From Semisulcospira habei (Eukaryota; Mollusca; Gastropoda; Semisulcospiridae), in the NCBI GenBank assembly GCA_036245525.1, contig BTPG01000001.1, positions 178,493,111 through 178,557,110 of the forward strand: a stretch of DNA of 64,000 bases. The letters are read 5' to 3'. The notes under the pieces are model-generated. The model was not told where the DNA came from and searched no databases. It was given only the letters and a program-made list of their open reading frames with translations. Positions 30,624 through 41,584 of this stretch are shown in pieces (position 1 is the first letter of the stretch; each line of letters starts with the position of its first letter). The translations under genes were made by a program, and so were the position numbers.

Positions 30624-30791
30624 TGCTTCATGAATGACCAACACTTTTAACAATATGCATGAAATGAATCATAAGGCTGCAGTCACATGAAGTATTTTGG
30701 CCATTGAAAAGCTCGGTCACATGAAGTATTTTGGCCAATAAAAAGCTCAGAGAGACTCGGCCATACAACACACAGACAGATGATTAACGTG

Positions 30792-30849
30792 AGTTAGTTA
30801 GTTAGTTATTTGGATTTAACGCCGAGCAGGCAACTAAGGCCATCTCACG
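30792..30849 (-). mobile_element. Very short 3'-end copy of the dominant LINE (58 bp)
   Basis: Reverse-complemented, it reads from the CCGCCGTGAGATGG segment through GGCGTTAAA to the (TAAC)n tail. Flanks GATTAACGTGAG (30781-30792) and GATTGACGTGAG (about 30855-30866) look like an imperfect target-site duplication, so this is a severely 5'-truncated insertion. It is the only minus-strand copy of the family in the window. Confidence 0.75.
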
Positions 30850-31389
30850 GCGGGATTGACGTGAGGGGAAGTTTGTGTTATCATGGAACCTTCAGCAAAC
30901 CACAGTAGTGTAAACATTCACGTGTACATCTGATGCTGCAGGCACAAGACTGGCCTCTAAACTGACTGGAAGCTGTTTCTTTCTTCTTTCCCTCAAATTG
31001 TGTCCGTTCCGAGGACAGACGGCATACTTTTTGTTGTTCCTATTTAAAAATAGGAACAATTTTGAAATGAGGTTCGTTGGAGCGTGTTCCGAAGCATGCA
31101 CATGATGTTTTGGGTGTGCGGGCCCAAAATTCTCACAGAGAAGTAACAAAATGAAAATTGCGTCACGTCTACCTACTATGCAAACCTTGCTGAAGAATGT
31201 GCTTTTTGCGCCAACGGTGTGTATGTGACCGCAACTGTGTACCTCTTCAACTTTTTGAGTGATCATTAAATATTTTTGTGGGGAAAAAAAGCTTCATGTT
31301 TTTGGGATTAATTTCACGAAATTTTCGGAATTAATCTTAAAACAATTCAATAATTTTTACAAAAAAAAAAAAATTTTCTCATTAATAAT

Positions 31390-31676
31390 CACATGATTTT
31401 TCAAAAACAGTATTTACATAAGCCTACAGTTTGTCTCAGCTGTCTGAGACGATTAGGTCAAATTGTGACCTGTATGCCCTAGGTGTGAAAATCAGCTAAT
31501 TTTCGGCACCACTTTTCTGAGTTATTTTTAAAACTGCTAACATAACTTCGATTTTTCTTTTCAAAAAAATATATCTTCGCATGATTTTTCAGAAACAGTT
31601 TTGCATAAGCCTGCTGTTTGTCCCGGCTGTCAAGTATTGTTAGGTCAAATTGTGACCTGTAAGCTCTTGGTGTGAA
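31390..31676 (+). repeat. Two direct repeat units of about 100 bp, 185 bp apart
   Basis: Both units share ATGATTTTTC(A/C)(A/G)AAACAG, CATAAGCCT, TTTGTC, TTAGGTCAAATTGTGACCTG and GGTGTGAAAA. The unit at 31390-31490 and that at 31575-31676 differ by scattered substitutions. Origin unknown. Confidence 0.75.
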
Positions 31677-32281
31677 AAAAAGCTAGACAACTGCAAAGTT
31701 TTATCCTGTAATACGTAAAATGTATAACATCAAGTCATCACTATGAACATGGCGTCTTGGGACTAACGCTGCCTGAAGTGATGGCATTTCTCTGCTCGTA
31801 TTATTCTTCTTCAGAATAGCTATTGCTACGCCAGACCACAGGCACAGAGCTTACGAATCGTGTGTCCGTTTTCATTTCTGTGTGCCACTGTGTGTGGATG
31901 AGATAGATCAGAAGCTTGAAAATAGGAACAACTTTGAGCTGTGGTCCCATCTTGGTTTTTTTTCACTGTCATTTCCAGTGTCAAATTTATCGGTAAAATA
32001 CAAATAATTTTTCTTGGACGAAAGGCCTTAAAAAGTTTTTTTTCATTTTACAACATTGAGACTAAAGCTACATTTCCACAATCACGAATCTGATAAGAAT
32101 ATGACTCGGACCCGATACAGCAATGCAACTTTTGTTCACAATTCATGGAGTGCATGTTTCAATATAATTTCTGCATCGCCCACTCGGCACCGGCCTCCAC
32201 GTGGTGTGGGTGGGTACCCCCTTGAGTATATCTTTCGGGCTGTCTCCATTGTGCGTCGGCTGGAGACCCGCCTACAGTTGC

Positions 32282-32362
32282 GCCTACCCGGCACCGGCCT
32301 CCACGTGGCGTAGGTGGGTAGTCCGCTCAGTCCCTGACTGAGTGGGCTAGCGGACGGGTGCC
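32282..32362 (+). ncRNA. Candidate HDV-like ribozyme, LINE copy D
   Basis: The sequence matches copy B over this module, with the same proposed P1-P2-P3-P4 pairings, and starts exactly at the insertion junction. Confidence 0.48.
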
Positions 32363-32949
32363 ATCTTTGTCCAGGATTAGGACTTGATGTCAGCAGATAT
32401 GTTGTTCAGCCTTTTCACTGGTCCGGTTTTTAAGGAGCTGTGCTAACCTAGGTCGTACCATGTTGGATTGGTCCTTAAAAATACTCGTGACTTTTTGGTC
32501 CTTTGGATCCCAAGTGTTTGCCGTGCTTGGAGACCCGTGTCGGGGGAGAAGAGGATCCTGGTGGCTGAGGTTCCCTTTGGGCTGCGGCTCACTGGTGCCA
32601 ACACTCCACTTCGGCCTTGACTTCTACCTAAACGGGAGGCTAGTCGTACCGGCCTAGTCAATCGGCTCTTGTCACGTTGAGCCCTATCCCATTGTTGACA
32701 TGCGGGTTGCTATACGGAGCACCATGCTATAGCTTCTGCTGCTGATTAGGTGCTTTACGCCAGTATTCCCCTGCATTCAACGGTGTGATAGAAGGCGGTG
32801 GCTCAAACGGTTCAATCGGGCTTACCCCCTTGAGTATATCTTTCGGGCAGTCTCCATTGTGCGTCGGCTGGAGACCCGCCGACAGTTGCACTTTCCCTTG
32901 TTGGGCTCGGTGGCGGGCGGGGACCCCCGGGGGATGAATATCTCTACTA

Positions 32950-33348
32950 ATGGATAAAACCAAAAAACCAAAACTAGCACAGAAATGGCACATAGACACC
33001 GACATTGAACATGACAGTGATTCAGACTGTGAGGAAGCGACACCTCAGGCGTCGGCCGTATGGCCTCGCTTCCTCATTGTCCATAGCAAGGTGAAGGAGA
33101 AACCAGTTACCAAGCTGCATCCTTTTCTGGTGGGGGAGACCCTCAGGAGCCGTGTTGGCAGGCCTGACGCCCAGTGCCTCAGGTCTGGTGACTTGCTGGT
33201 GGAGTGCCGTACTGGGGCTCTCTTCCATCAGAGACACTCCTGTGGAAGTCACACCCCACAAAACTATGAATTCGTCAAGAGGCGTAATCAAAGATCAAGC
33301 TTTGGCAGAACTGTCAGAAGATGAACTTGTAAGGAACCTTAAGTCTCA
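32950..33348 (+). pseudogene. LINE copy D ORF1, N-terminal remnant
   Basis: It begins MDKTKKPKLAQKWHIDTD as in copy B. A 23-bp deletion near 33213, bounded by the short repeat TACT, shifts the frame. The gene is cut at 33348, where the sequence jumps directly into the RT domain of ORF2. The zinc knuckles are lost. Confidence 0.88.
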
Positions 33349-33569
33349 TACAGGGTCTCATCACAGACCTCCAGTGCGGTTTCCGGCGCTTCCGTAGTAC
33401 AACTGACCATCTAGTCCGCTTTGAGTCTTTTATCCGAGATGCTTTTGTCAACAAGCAGCATGTCTATGCAATTTTCCATGATCTTGAAAAGGCATATGAC
33501 ACTACCTGGAAGCATGGTATAATGTCTGATTTGTCGGACATGGGTTTTAAAGGGCATCTGCCCGTTTTT
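33349..33569 (+). pseudogene. LINE copy D ORF2, RT fragment before the RTE insertion
   Basis: RT palm sequence (QCGFRRFRSTT through DLEKAYDTTW) that continues at 34929. TGCCCGTTTTT at 33559-33569 is the left target duplication of the inserted RTE element. Confidence 0.88.
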
Positions 33570-34927
33570 CCATCAGTCCTTTCAATGGGCTTAGGCGAAC
33601 TTGGCGGCGCCCGTCTCCTCTCCAAGTATTTCAACTGACTGAGAGACGCGTCAGCCCCTCACAACGTTTCGCCCGCCAGCAGAAGCGGTTACCGGGGTGT
33701 GGCTAGGTAAAGGACCTGGAGCCAGCTGTGAGAGTTGAGTGCCATGTGAAGACCAGTGCTCCCGCCTGCCCCAAGAGGCGCTGCTGGCTGAAAAGTCAAA
33801 GGTACTACTTCTCCATGAACACTCTACACCCTAAGTCCGTCTGGCACGACGGACTCTGGCAAGTCATGAGATCGTTCAACATAGAGGAGGGACTGATCCA
33901 AATGATAGAAGCGCTTTACAAGAACGCCTGCAGCGCGGTTCTACTTAACAATCAGTCAGGCGAGTTCTTCAGGACGACGATCGGTGTCCGTCAAGGATGC
34001 CTGCTCTCTCCTGTCCTTTTCAACATATTCCTGGAGAAGATCATGCAGGAAACCCTCCACGACCACCATACTTCAATCTCTATAGGTGGCAGATCCCTGT
34101 GCAATCTTCGATTCGCAGACGATATTGACCTCATGGCAGGCAGCAATAGTGAGCTCCAAAACCTGACAGACAAACTTTCAAGTAGCGCAGGGTCTTATGG
34201 CATGGAGATCAGTACGGATAAAAGCAAAGTGATGATCAACACCACAAGCGACAGCAGCAGCAACATTCACATGAACGGCCAGAAGCTAGAAGAGGTCAAT
34301 AGCTTCAAGTACTTGGGAGCCACCCTGTCCAAAGACGGTAGTTGCGTAGCAGAGATCCGTATCAGGATAGGTACAGCAACATCCGCAATGGCCAGGCTGG
34401 ACAGGATATGGCGAAGTAACTCCATCAGCTTCACCATCAAGTACAGGCTTTACAAGTCCCTCGTAGTGTCTATTCTACTCTACGGCTGTGAGACTTGGAC
34501 ACTGCTTGCAGACTCAGAAAAGAAAATCCAGGCCTTTGAGAACAAGTGCCTGAGGAAGTTGCTCCGCATCTCGTACCGCGAGCACAAAACCAACGAATAT
34601 GTACGGAGCATCGTCACTTCCCTGGTGGGCCCACATGAACCCCTTCTGGCAACCGTGAAACGGCGCAAGCTTGCTTGGTTTGGCCACGTGACCCGACACA
34701 ACACCTTGTCCAAGACTATCCTCCAAGGCACTCTCGAAGGAAGTCGTCGGCGAGGTCGTCAGAGAAAGAGTTGGGTCGCAAACATAAAAGAATGGACCGA
34801 ACTCGAGATGCCAGACTTGCTTGCAACCGCCCAAAATAGAACTCAGTGGAGAGCACTGTCTGTTGCTGCTGCCTTTCAGTCCCCCCAACGCCCAGTTCGG
34901 GCAAGGGACTGATGATGATGATGATGA
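33570..34927 (+). mobile_element. RTE-type LINE, 5'-truncated or rearranged, with (GAT)n tail
   Basis: The insertion of 1,358 bp is flanked by TGCCCGTTTTT (33559-33569 and 34928-34938). It ends in (GATGAT)n, the short simple-repeat tail typical of RTE LINEs. The first 250 bp or so do not read as RT and may be the element's 5' region joined to its 3' half by an internal deletion. Confidence 0.88.
33785..34912 (+). pseudogene. RTE-type reverse transcriptase, C-terminal two thirds
   Basis: The RT of a small LINE with no RNase H. Readable motifs are SVWHDGLWQVMRSF (replacing an expected FDRVWHDGL), TTIGVRQGCLLSPVLFNIF, the catalytic LRFADDIDLMAG, MEISTDKSKVM and FKYLGATLSKDG. The distal conserved block is LLYGCETWTLLADSEK, KCLRKLLRISY, KRRKLAWFGHVTRH and GRRRGRQRKSW. 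The frame is open for about 370 codons to TGA at 34912. The endonuclease and fingers are missing, so it cannot be autonomous. Confidence 0.9.
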
Positions 34928-34928
34928 T

Positions 34929-36083
34929 GCCCGTTTTTATTCACAATTTTTTGTCCAACAGGTCGTTCCATGTCCGTGTGGGCTCCACCCTCTCCGACTC
35001 CTTTGAACAGGAGATGGGTGTCCCGCAGGGCAGTATTCTATCTCCTGTTTTATTTAGCATTAAAATAAATAACATTGTAAAGGCCGTCAAGGATGATTCT
35101 GAATGCTCTTTGTTTGTGGACGACTTTGCTTTGTGTGCACGAGGTCGAGGACTTGCGTCCCTTGAGAGGCGCTTGCAGCTGTGCGTTGATCGAATCCAGG
35201 GGTGGGTGTCTCTCAATGGATTCAGATTCTCGCCCTCCAAGACAGTCTGTGTGCATTTTACTAACCAAACGAAATTTTTTCCAGAACCTAGCCTGAGTAT
35301 TGCTGGAGTGCCAATTAAGGTGACCGAAGAGGCAAAGTTTTTGGGGGTCATCTTTGACAAAAGATTGACCTTCTGCAACCATGTTAACTACCTTAGAACC
35401 TCTTGTCGGAAGGCCCTCGACATTCTTCGTGTCGTTGGTCGTACTGACTGGGGTGCGGACCGCATCGTCTTACTTCGACTGTACCGGGCCCTTGTTCGGT
35501 CCAAACTGGATTACGGCTCTGTGGTATATGGCTCGGCTTCCAAGTCTGTTCTGCAGCGTCTGAACACAATTCACCATCAAGGTCTGCGCATATGTCTGGG
35601 AGCCTTCAGGACATCAGTTCCTAGTCTGTATGCAGAGGCAGGGGAGCCTTCTCTCAGGCTCCGCCGCATCCGCCTCATGCTCAGCTACGTTCTGAAGCTG
35701 AAGGCCCATCCAGAAAATCCTGCCTATGATTGTGTTTTTAACCCGTCGTTTGCAGAGATTTACGATGCCCATCCGGGAGCTGTCCGTCCACTTTCCTTCC
35801 GTGTCCGACCTCATCTGCAGGCGGCCGGAGTGGACCTGGACAAAGTTTCGGAATCTCTGCAACACGTCACTCCACCCTGGCTACTACCAGTTCCTGACAT
35901 CTAGCTGGACTTGACTGCCCACAAGAAGGATTGTACTCCACCAGCCATATACCAACAGAGCCTCAATGAACTCCTTTCAATTTTTCCTGGCTATTGTCGT
36001 CTTTATACGGATGGGTCCAAGTCTGAGGATGGAAGAGTGGCTGCGGCTGCAGTGTCCTCTCGCCATCCTAGACGCCCATTTAA
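34929..36083 (+). pseudogene. LINE copy D ORF2, RT to RNase H start
   Basis: It resumes copy D after the RTE insertion: GVPQGSILSPVLF, the catalytic FVDDF and the thumb. An in-frame 3-bp deletion near 35614 and a stop (TAG at 35902, where copies B and C have TTG) break the protein. The RNase H YTDGSKSEDGRVAAAAV follows to 36083, where a TTAA-flanked element is inserted. Confidence 0.92.
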
Positions 36084-36635
36084 AGCTGAGAAACAGTCAA
36101 AAAACTCCGCCCTGCACGTGTTTTAAAAAAAACTTTGCAGGACCCAGCGAGGGCCCTGTCTTCGTGAACGTTCGGCTAACTTCGGCAAACCGGTTTGGAA
36201 CTCAGTTGACTCAGTTTTCAACTGTGTTTGTCGTGCTGGCAAAACTCCCGTGAAAAAGACAGGCCACTTCCTGTATGCAGCGCGGAGTGGGCACCGCGAT
36301 CACTGATCTAAACCAGCGATATTTCTACTGACAGCAACAGTAGCAGACGACACTCGACCACCCGACGGACAGAGCAGGCCATTTGTGTCTTGCCTGGACG
36401 CACACTGGATATGGACCAGGCCGAGCTATCCGTAAGTTACACAGCACAGCCTGAAGCTTTATTCGATATCGGAAGGGTGAGGAAGGAGGGGTTATTTGTC
36501 GTTTTGTGTTTGTTGTTATATCTTTTCATCTGGAGTGGCCTACAGCAAAAAAAATTCTCCATACGAAGGGCAGCTACTAAAAATCAGCTTGACCCATGGC
36601 GACCTTGTATCTTTTGGCATCTATGTAAACAGTCG

Positions 36636-36716
<81 letters not shown>

Positions 36717-37144
36717 CAATTTACTGTGTTGGTTGTACATCACAATGCTTCTTTATTTATTTATATTAGCCTATATTGAACTGGAGGTACGTGTTGAAAA
36801 AATTCGTTCACAACTACAAAGTGTCAGGAGTCATACTTACAGCATGTACAGCCGTACATTCTGCCATCATAGTCCCCAACGCGTAAAATCCGTGGCTGTC
36901 GGTCAGTTTCAAAGTGTCACAGAATCGTCTGCTGTTGTCCGATCTGCTAATCGCGATGATTTCCGTGCAACAGGAAGTGGTCTGTCGTTTTCCGAGAGTT
37001 TTGCAAGCTCGGGATACGCAGTTGCCAACTCCGTCAACTGTGTTACGAACCGATTTGACCCACTTAGGGGCAGGGCCCAAGCTGGGTCCTGTAGAGTCTT
37101 TTTAAAACACGCGCTGGGCGGGTTTTTCTCATTGCACCTCAGCT
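36084..37144. mobile_element. 1,061-bp TTAA-flanked TIR element (Kolobok/piggyBac-type target), non-autonomous
   Basis: TTAA at 36080-36083 and 37145-37148 flanks termini AGCTGAG...CTCAGCT. The imperfect inverted repeats are long, about 36084-36276 against 36970-37144, sharing CGTGTTTTAAAAA and CAGGACCCAGC and ending at CCACTTCCTGT. No transposase ORF. The TTAA target fits Kolobok or piggyBac; the AGCTGAG terminus does not start with CC as in piggyBac. A (CT)n tract lies inside. Confidence 0.82.
36637..36714 (+). repeat. (CT)n microsatellite, about 78 bp
   Basis: An uninterrupted CT/TC dinucleotide tract inside the TTAA-flanked element. Confidence 0.97.
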
Positions 37145-37148
37145 TTAA

Positions 37149-37868
37149 GCTCCGACTCCCTGACCATTCCTCTGTATTTAGTGCAGAACTGCAGGCCATT
37201 CTGCTAGCACTCAAGCATGCCTATCAGTCTCGGGAAAGGAACTTCCTGATTCTGTCTGACTCTCTTTCTGCCCTGCAGGCCCTTCAGGGCGCGGGAACAG
37301 ACCATCCACTGCTGGTGCAGATTAGAGAGCTCTACGCGGACTTGATGAAGGAATATTATGACATCATTTTTATTTGGGTCCCAGGCCATGTGGGCATCGA
37401 AGGCAACAGAATCGCAGATTCTGCTGCCAACAGTGCCCGCAGTGACCCTGTCCCTGACACACAGACTGTCTATAGTGATTTTAAACCTGTTATTAGTGCG
37501 TACATAGCCCGCGAGTGGCAGTCCGAGTGGGACAAAGAGGAAGGGAACAAGCTTCATGAAGCTCTTCCTAAGTTGTCTGACAGTCTACCTTTCCGCTGCG
37601 GTAGCCGCCGTGAGGAGACTGTCCTTGCTCGGCTCCACATCGGGCACACGTATGTTACGCACTCTTACTTACTTAAACAGGATGAGCGTCCATGGTGTTT
37701 TGCCTGTGATGAGCAGTTTTCTGTTCGACACTTTTTGCTGTATTGTGCTGACCTAATTGACACCAGATATAAACACTTCACAGCAGACTCCTTGAAGGTT
37801 TTGTTCCGGGATGTTCCCCCGGACAAAATCTTCAATTTTTTTGTGAGAATGCAATATTTTTAACAAGA
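37149..37868 (+). pseudogene. LINE copy D ORF2, RNase H and C-terminal CCHC part
   Basis: It resumes copy D after the TIR element: SVFSAELQAILLAL, LSDSLSALQAL, WVPGHVGIEGNRIAD and the CCHC motif WCFACDEQFSVRHFLLYC. An extra base near 37842 shifts the last few codons. The 3' UTR and (TAAC)n tail follow to 38095. Confidence 0.92.
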
Positions 37869-38176
37869 TCTGAGCATTCGTAGACTATGTGAATTTTTTT
37901 ATTTGCCCTTTTTGAGAGTCTGTAGACGTTTCTTTTCCAGACATGTGAGACATTTTAGCCTGAGATTTTTAATCTATATTTACATCTTGTCTTAAGACCT
38001 TGCTTTTAGTCTGGCTGACCAGATTTTTACCCATCCCGCCGTGAGATGGCCTTAGTCGCCTGCTCGGCGTTAAACCCAAATAACTAACTAACTAACCGCC
38101 TACAGTTGCACTTTCCCTTGTTGGGCTCGGTGGCGGGCGGGGAACCCCGGGGGATGAATATCTCTACTATTATAAT

Positions 38177-39539
38177 ATGGTAAAAAAAAAAAAAAAAAAA
38201 AAAACTGGCACAGAAGCAGCACATAGCCACCGACATTGAACATGACAGTGACTCGGACTGTGAGGAAGCGATGCCTCAGGCGTCGGCCGTATGGTCTCGC
38301 TTCCTCATTGTCCATAGCAAGGTGAAGGAGAAACCTGTTTCCAAGCTGCATCCTTTTCTGGTGGGGGAGATCCTCAGGAGCCGTGTTGGCAGGCCTGATG
38401 CCCAGCGTCTCAGGTCTGGCGACTTGCTGGTAGAGTGCCGTACCCGGGCACACTCCAGCGGGCTACTGGGGCTAACTTCCATTGGAGACACTCCTGTGGA
38501 AGTCACACCCCACAAAACTATGACTTCGTCAAGAGGCGTAATCAAAGATCAAGCTTTAGCAGAACTGTCAGAAGATGAACTTGTACGGAACCTTAAGTCT
38601 CAGGGGATGACACGTCACCCGCTTCGCTTCCAGGCGAGGTGGTGGGGAGATCCGTCTCCCCACCATCATCCTGACGTTTGGCACCCCCACCCCTCCTACT
38701 ACCATCTGGGGAGGTTACTACTCCTTGAGAGTGAAAAAGTATGTCCCTCTCCCCCTCCGGTGCTTTTAGTGCCAAAAGTATGGCCATGGGTAGAAGACAT
38801 ACCGCCAGGCAGAGGCTTCATGCGCCCGTTGCACTAAGCCCGGACACCGGACACTGCTGAATCCTGCACAGCCACCCCCCCCCCCCCCCCCCCCCCCCGT
38901 GTGTGAATTGCCAGGGGGCGCATATGGCTTCGGAGAAGAAATGCCCTCGTTGGATATCCAAGTGCAAGATTCAGCAGGTGCGTTTGGAGAAGGGGCTGTC
39001 CTTTCTGGACGCCAAGAAAATGGTTGAAGGCCCTGGTGCAACCTCTAACACCTCTGTGTATACTTTTAGTGCAGCGGTGGCAGACAAGAGCCCAACCAAA
39101 GACTTCTCATGTCAAACCCAAAATTCTTGGTTGGGGGCGGAGCCTCGGCTCCTCTCGCCCCTGGAGTGTAACCCTCCTCTGGTGGTGACAAGGATCCAGG
39201 GAACGCAGGGTTCTGTTGCCCCTAAGCCTCGGCCCCCACCCAAACCTGTTAGTTTGTCAACTCCAAAGGCTTCTGGCTCTGGTCAGCCTTTTAAGTCCGC
39301 CAACTCTAGCGGCAGCAACGCTGCCCAGTACCAGAAGTCTAAGAAATCTATGGGACCGCTGTGCGCACAGGCCCAGAAGGGGAACACTGATGTCCCCCTT
39401 CAAAATAAATATGCTGCATTGGAGGAGCGGATGGAGGGAGTGGAAGTTGTCGTTGCTGATGCTGCGGCAGCTGCACCCCCTTCTTCTCCGTTTCTTCAAC
39501 TCCTTCCAAAGCAAAGTAAAAATGGGGGATAAGCTCTTC
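38177..39539 (+). pseudogene. LINE copy F ORF1, heavily damaged
   Basis: The start ATG (38177) is followed by a run of about 23 A (38182-38204) that destroys the N-terminal frame. Recognisable ORF1 sequence resumes (RFLIVHSKVKEK, SGDLLVECRTRAHSSG). A frame change near 38610 and a TAG at 38767 precede the zinc knuckles. The first two knuckles are degraded, and a run of 24 C (38875-38898) separates them from the third, VNCQGAHMASEKKC. The tail region is shortened and ends in TAA near 39530. Confidence 0.88.
38875..38898 (+). repeat. Poly-C tract, 24 C, in LINE ORF1
   Basis: It replaces the short C-run (six to seven C) found at the same place in copies B and C, where it encodes part of ATPLC. 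Confidence 0.95.
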
Positions 39540-39557
39540 ACCCCCAGATAAGACATG

Positions 39558-40950
39558 ATCATGTACTCTCTGCTTCAGTGGAATTGTCGTGGTTTTCAAG
39601 CTAACTTTCAGGAATTACGTCTTTTAGTCAAGTTCTATAACCCCTCAGTGATATCTCTTCAGAAGACTTACCTGAAGACTTCTGACCCTGTGTCCTTTAA
39701 TGGTTTTAACGTTATACATGAAGGCTCTGATTCGGGGAAGCGTTCGCGTGGAGTGGCTCTTCTCATTAGTAACCAAATTTTATGTAGCCCCGTTAACATC
39801 GACACCTGTCTTCAGGCCGTCGCAGCTCGGGTTACCTTGAAGAAGACCATAACCATATGCAGTATTTACCTGCCACCATCCCTGCGGGTCTGTAGTAATG
39901 ATATTTTTAACTTAGTAGATCAACTGCCCCGTCCCTTTATTCTCATGGGGGATTTTAACGGTCACGCTCACCTTGGGGTAGTGACCACTATGATGGCAGA
40001 GGTTATGTTATAAGATGTTTTTTCTCAACTTAATTAACCTATGTGTCTTTAACAATGGCTCACCTACATACTCTAACTCAGGTTCAGGATCTAGTTCTGT
40101 TCTACACCTCACTGTGTGTGATCCTTCTCTCATGCTGGACTTTGACTGGAAGGTTCACAACGACCTGTGTGGTAGTGACCACTTCCCAGTAGTCCTGCCA
40201 TCGGTCGGCTGTGAGGAGGATTCGCCGGTGGGGCGCTGGAATCTCAAGAAAGCTAACTGGTCTCTGTTTGCCTCTCTCTGTCAGTCTCGTATTACAGAGG
40301 AGGTGGTCATGTCATCTGAAGAACCTGTCTCTTGTTTTACTTCTATTTTGTTGGACATAGCAAGTGAAACCATCCCTAGAACTTCCACATCAGTCCCTCG
40401 GAAGCGGAGAATACCATGGTTCAATGAAGAGTGCCGCAAGGCATCCAAAACGCGCAAATCTGCTCAGCGGCGTCCTTTTCGTAATCCGTCGCAAGCAAAT
40501 ATTTTAACCTTTAAAAGACAGAGGGCGAAAGCCCGTTACATTTTTAAACGTGAACGCCGTGCTTCCTGGAGACGCTTCGTCTCCTATTTATCTTCTAGGA
40601 CTCTGTCCCAAAAAGTCTGGAAGTCTGTTCGAAGAATTAGGGGCAGGGGTGGCTCGGCTTCTGTCGGCCATCTTATAGATGGTGCCAGTTTGGTCACGGA
40701 TAAAAAGGCTGTGGCCAGTTTACTTGCCTCCACCATTGCCCATAATTCTTCAACAGAGCATTATTCACCTTTCTTCCAGAGAGAGAAGGAGAAGCAAGAG
40801 TCTTGTACTTGTGATTTTATATCGGATAACTCGGAAGACTATAATGCCCCTTTTACATTTTCAGAATTGCAGCAAGCCATGCAAAAATGTAATGACTCTG
40901 CTGCTGGACTAGATACCATCCACTATCAGCTCCTAACACATCTGCTTGTA
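39558..40950 (+). pseudogene. LINE copy F ORF2, endonuclease to RT N-terminus
   Basis: The start reads ATGTACTCTCTGCTTCAG after ATGATC. Endonuclease motifs are present (NCRG, MGDFNGHAHL), but QETYLK has become QKTYLK, losing the catalytic Glu. A frame change and a TAA near 40010 disrupt the GSDH region, with a small insertion at 40030. The frame 40015-40950 continues through the basic linker to HYQLLTHL, then LINE G is inserted. The rest of the protein is at 54183-56851. Confidence 0.9.
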
Positions 40951-41584
40951 TTTTTTGTTCTTCTCGCCCACTGGGCACCGGCCTCCACGTGGCGTGGGTG
41001 GGTAGTCCCCTCAGTCCCTCGTCTTTGTCCAGGATTAGGACTTGATGTCAGCAGATATGTTCTTCAGTCTTTTTCACTGGTCCGGTTTTTAAGGAGCTAT
41101 ACTAACCCAGGTCGTACCATGTTGGATTGGTCCTTAAAAATACTCGTGAACTTTTGGTCCTTTGGATCCCAAGTGTTTGCCGTGCTTGGAGACCCGTGTC
41201 GGGGGAGAAGAGGATCCTGGTGGCTGAAACACTCCACTTTGGCCTTGACTTCTGCCTAAACGGGAGGCTAGTCGTACCGGCCTAGTCAATCGGCTCTTGT
41301 CACGTTGAGCCCTATCCCATTGTTGACATGCAGGCTGATGTATGGAGCACCATGCTATAGCCTCTGCTGCTGATTAGGTGCTCTACGCCAGTATTCCCCT
41401 GCATTCAACAGTGTGATAGGAGGTGGTGGCTTAAGCGGTTCAATCGGGCTTACCCCCTTGAGTATATATTTCGGGCAGTCTCCATTGTGCGTCGGCTGGA
41501 GACCCGCCGACAGTTGCACTTTCCCTTGTTGGGCTTGGTGGCGGGCGGGGACCCCCGGGGGATGAATATCTCTACTATAATAAT

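Larger units (their letters stand above)
29903..32164. other. Anonymous non-coding DNA between the DIRS element and the LINE nest
   Basis: No supported gene. It holds a 24-bp direct duplication (CAGCGCTGGACAGACAAACA, about 30178 and 30202), a large hairpin (30501-30623), a 33-bp direct repeat (CACATGAAGTATTTTGGCCA at about 30687 and 30719), a LINE 3'-end fragment (30792-30849) and a pair of direct repeats about 100 bp long (31390-31676). Confidence 0.7.
32282..38095 (+). mobile_element. LINE copy D, full-length ends but internally deleted
   Basis: It is inserted in the 5' UTR of the outer LINE, with a perfect 14-bp duplication CCGCCTACAGTTGC (32268-32281 and 38096-38109). It begins GCCTACCCGG like B and C. 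ORF1 is joined at 33348 to the RT part of ORF2 by a deletion of about 2.6 kb. It carries an RTE insertion (33570-34927) and a TTAA-flanked element (36084-37144). Confidence 0.93.

Noticed and set aside
34846..35904. ORF joining the RTE (GAT)n tail to the LINE D RT
   Set aside because: The first 25 or so codons are the RTE 3' end read in another frame and then its tail. The insertion junction at 34928 explains it.
36496..37863. A 455-aa + strand ORF running from the TTAA element through the CT repeat into RNase H
   Set aside because: Its first half is non-coding TIR-element sequence and a microsatellite; the fusion is a chance open frame. Only the RNase H part is real.
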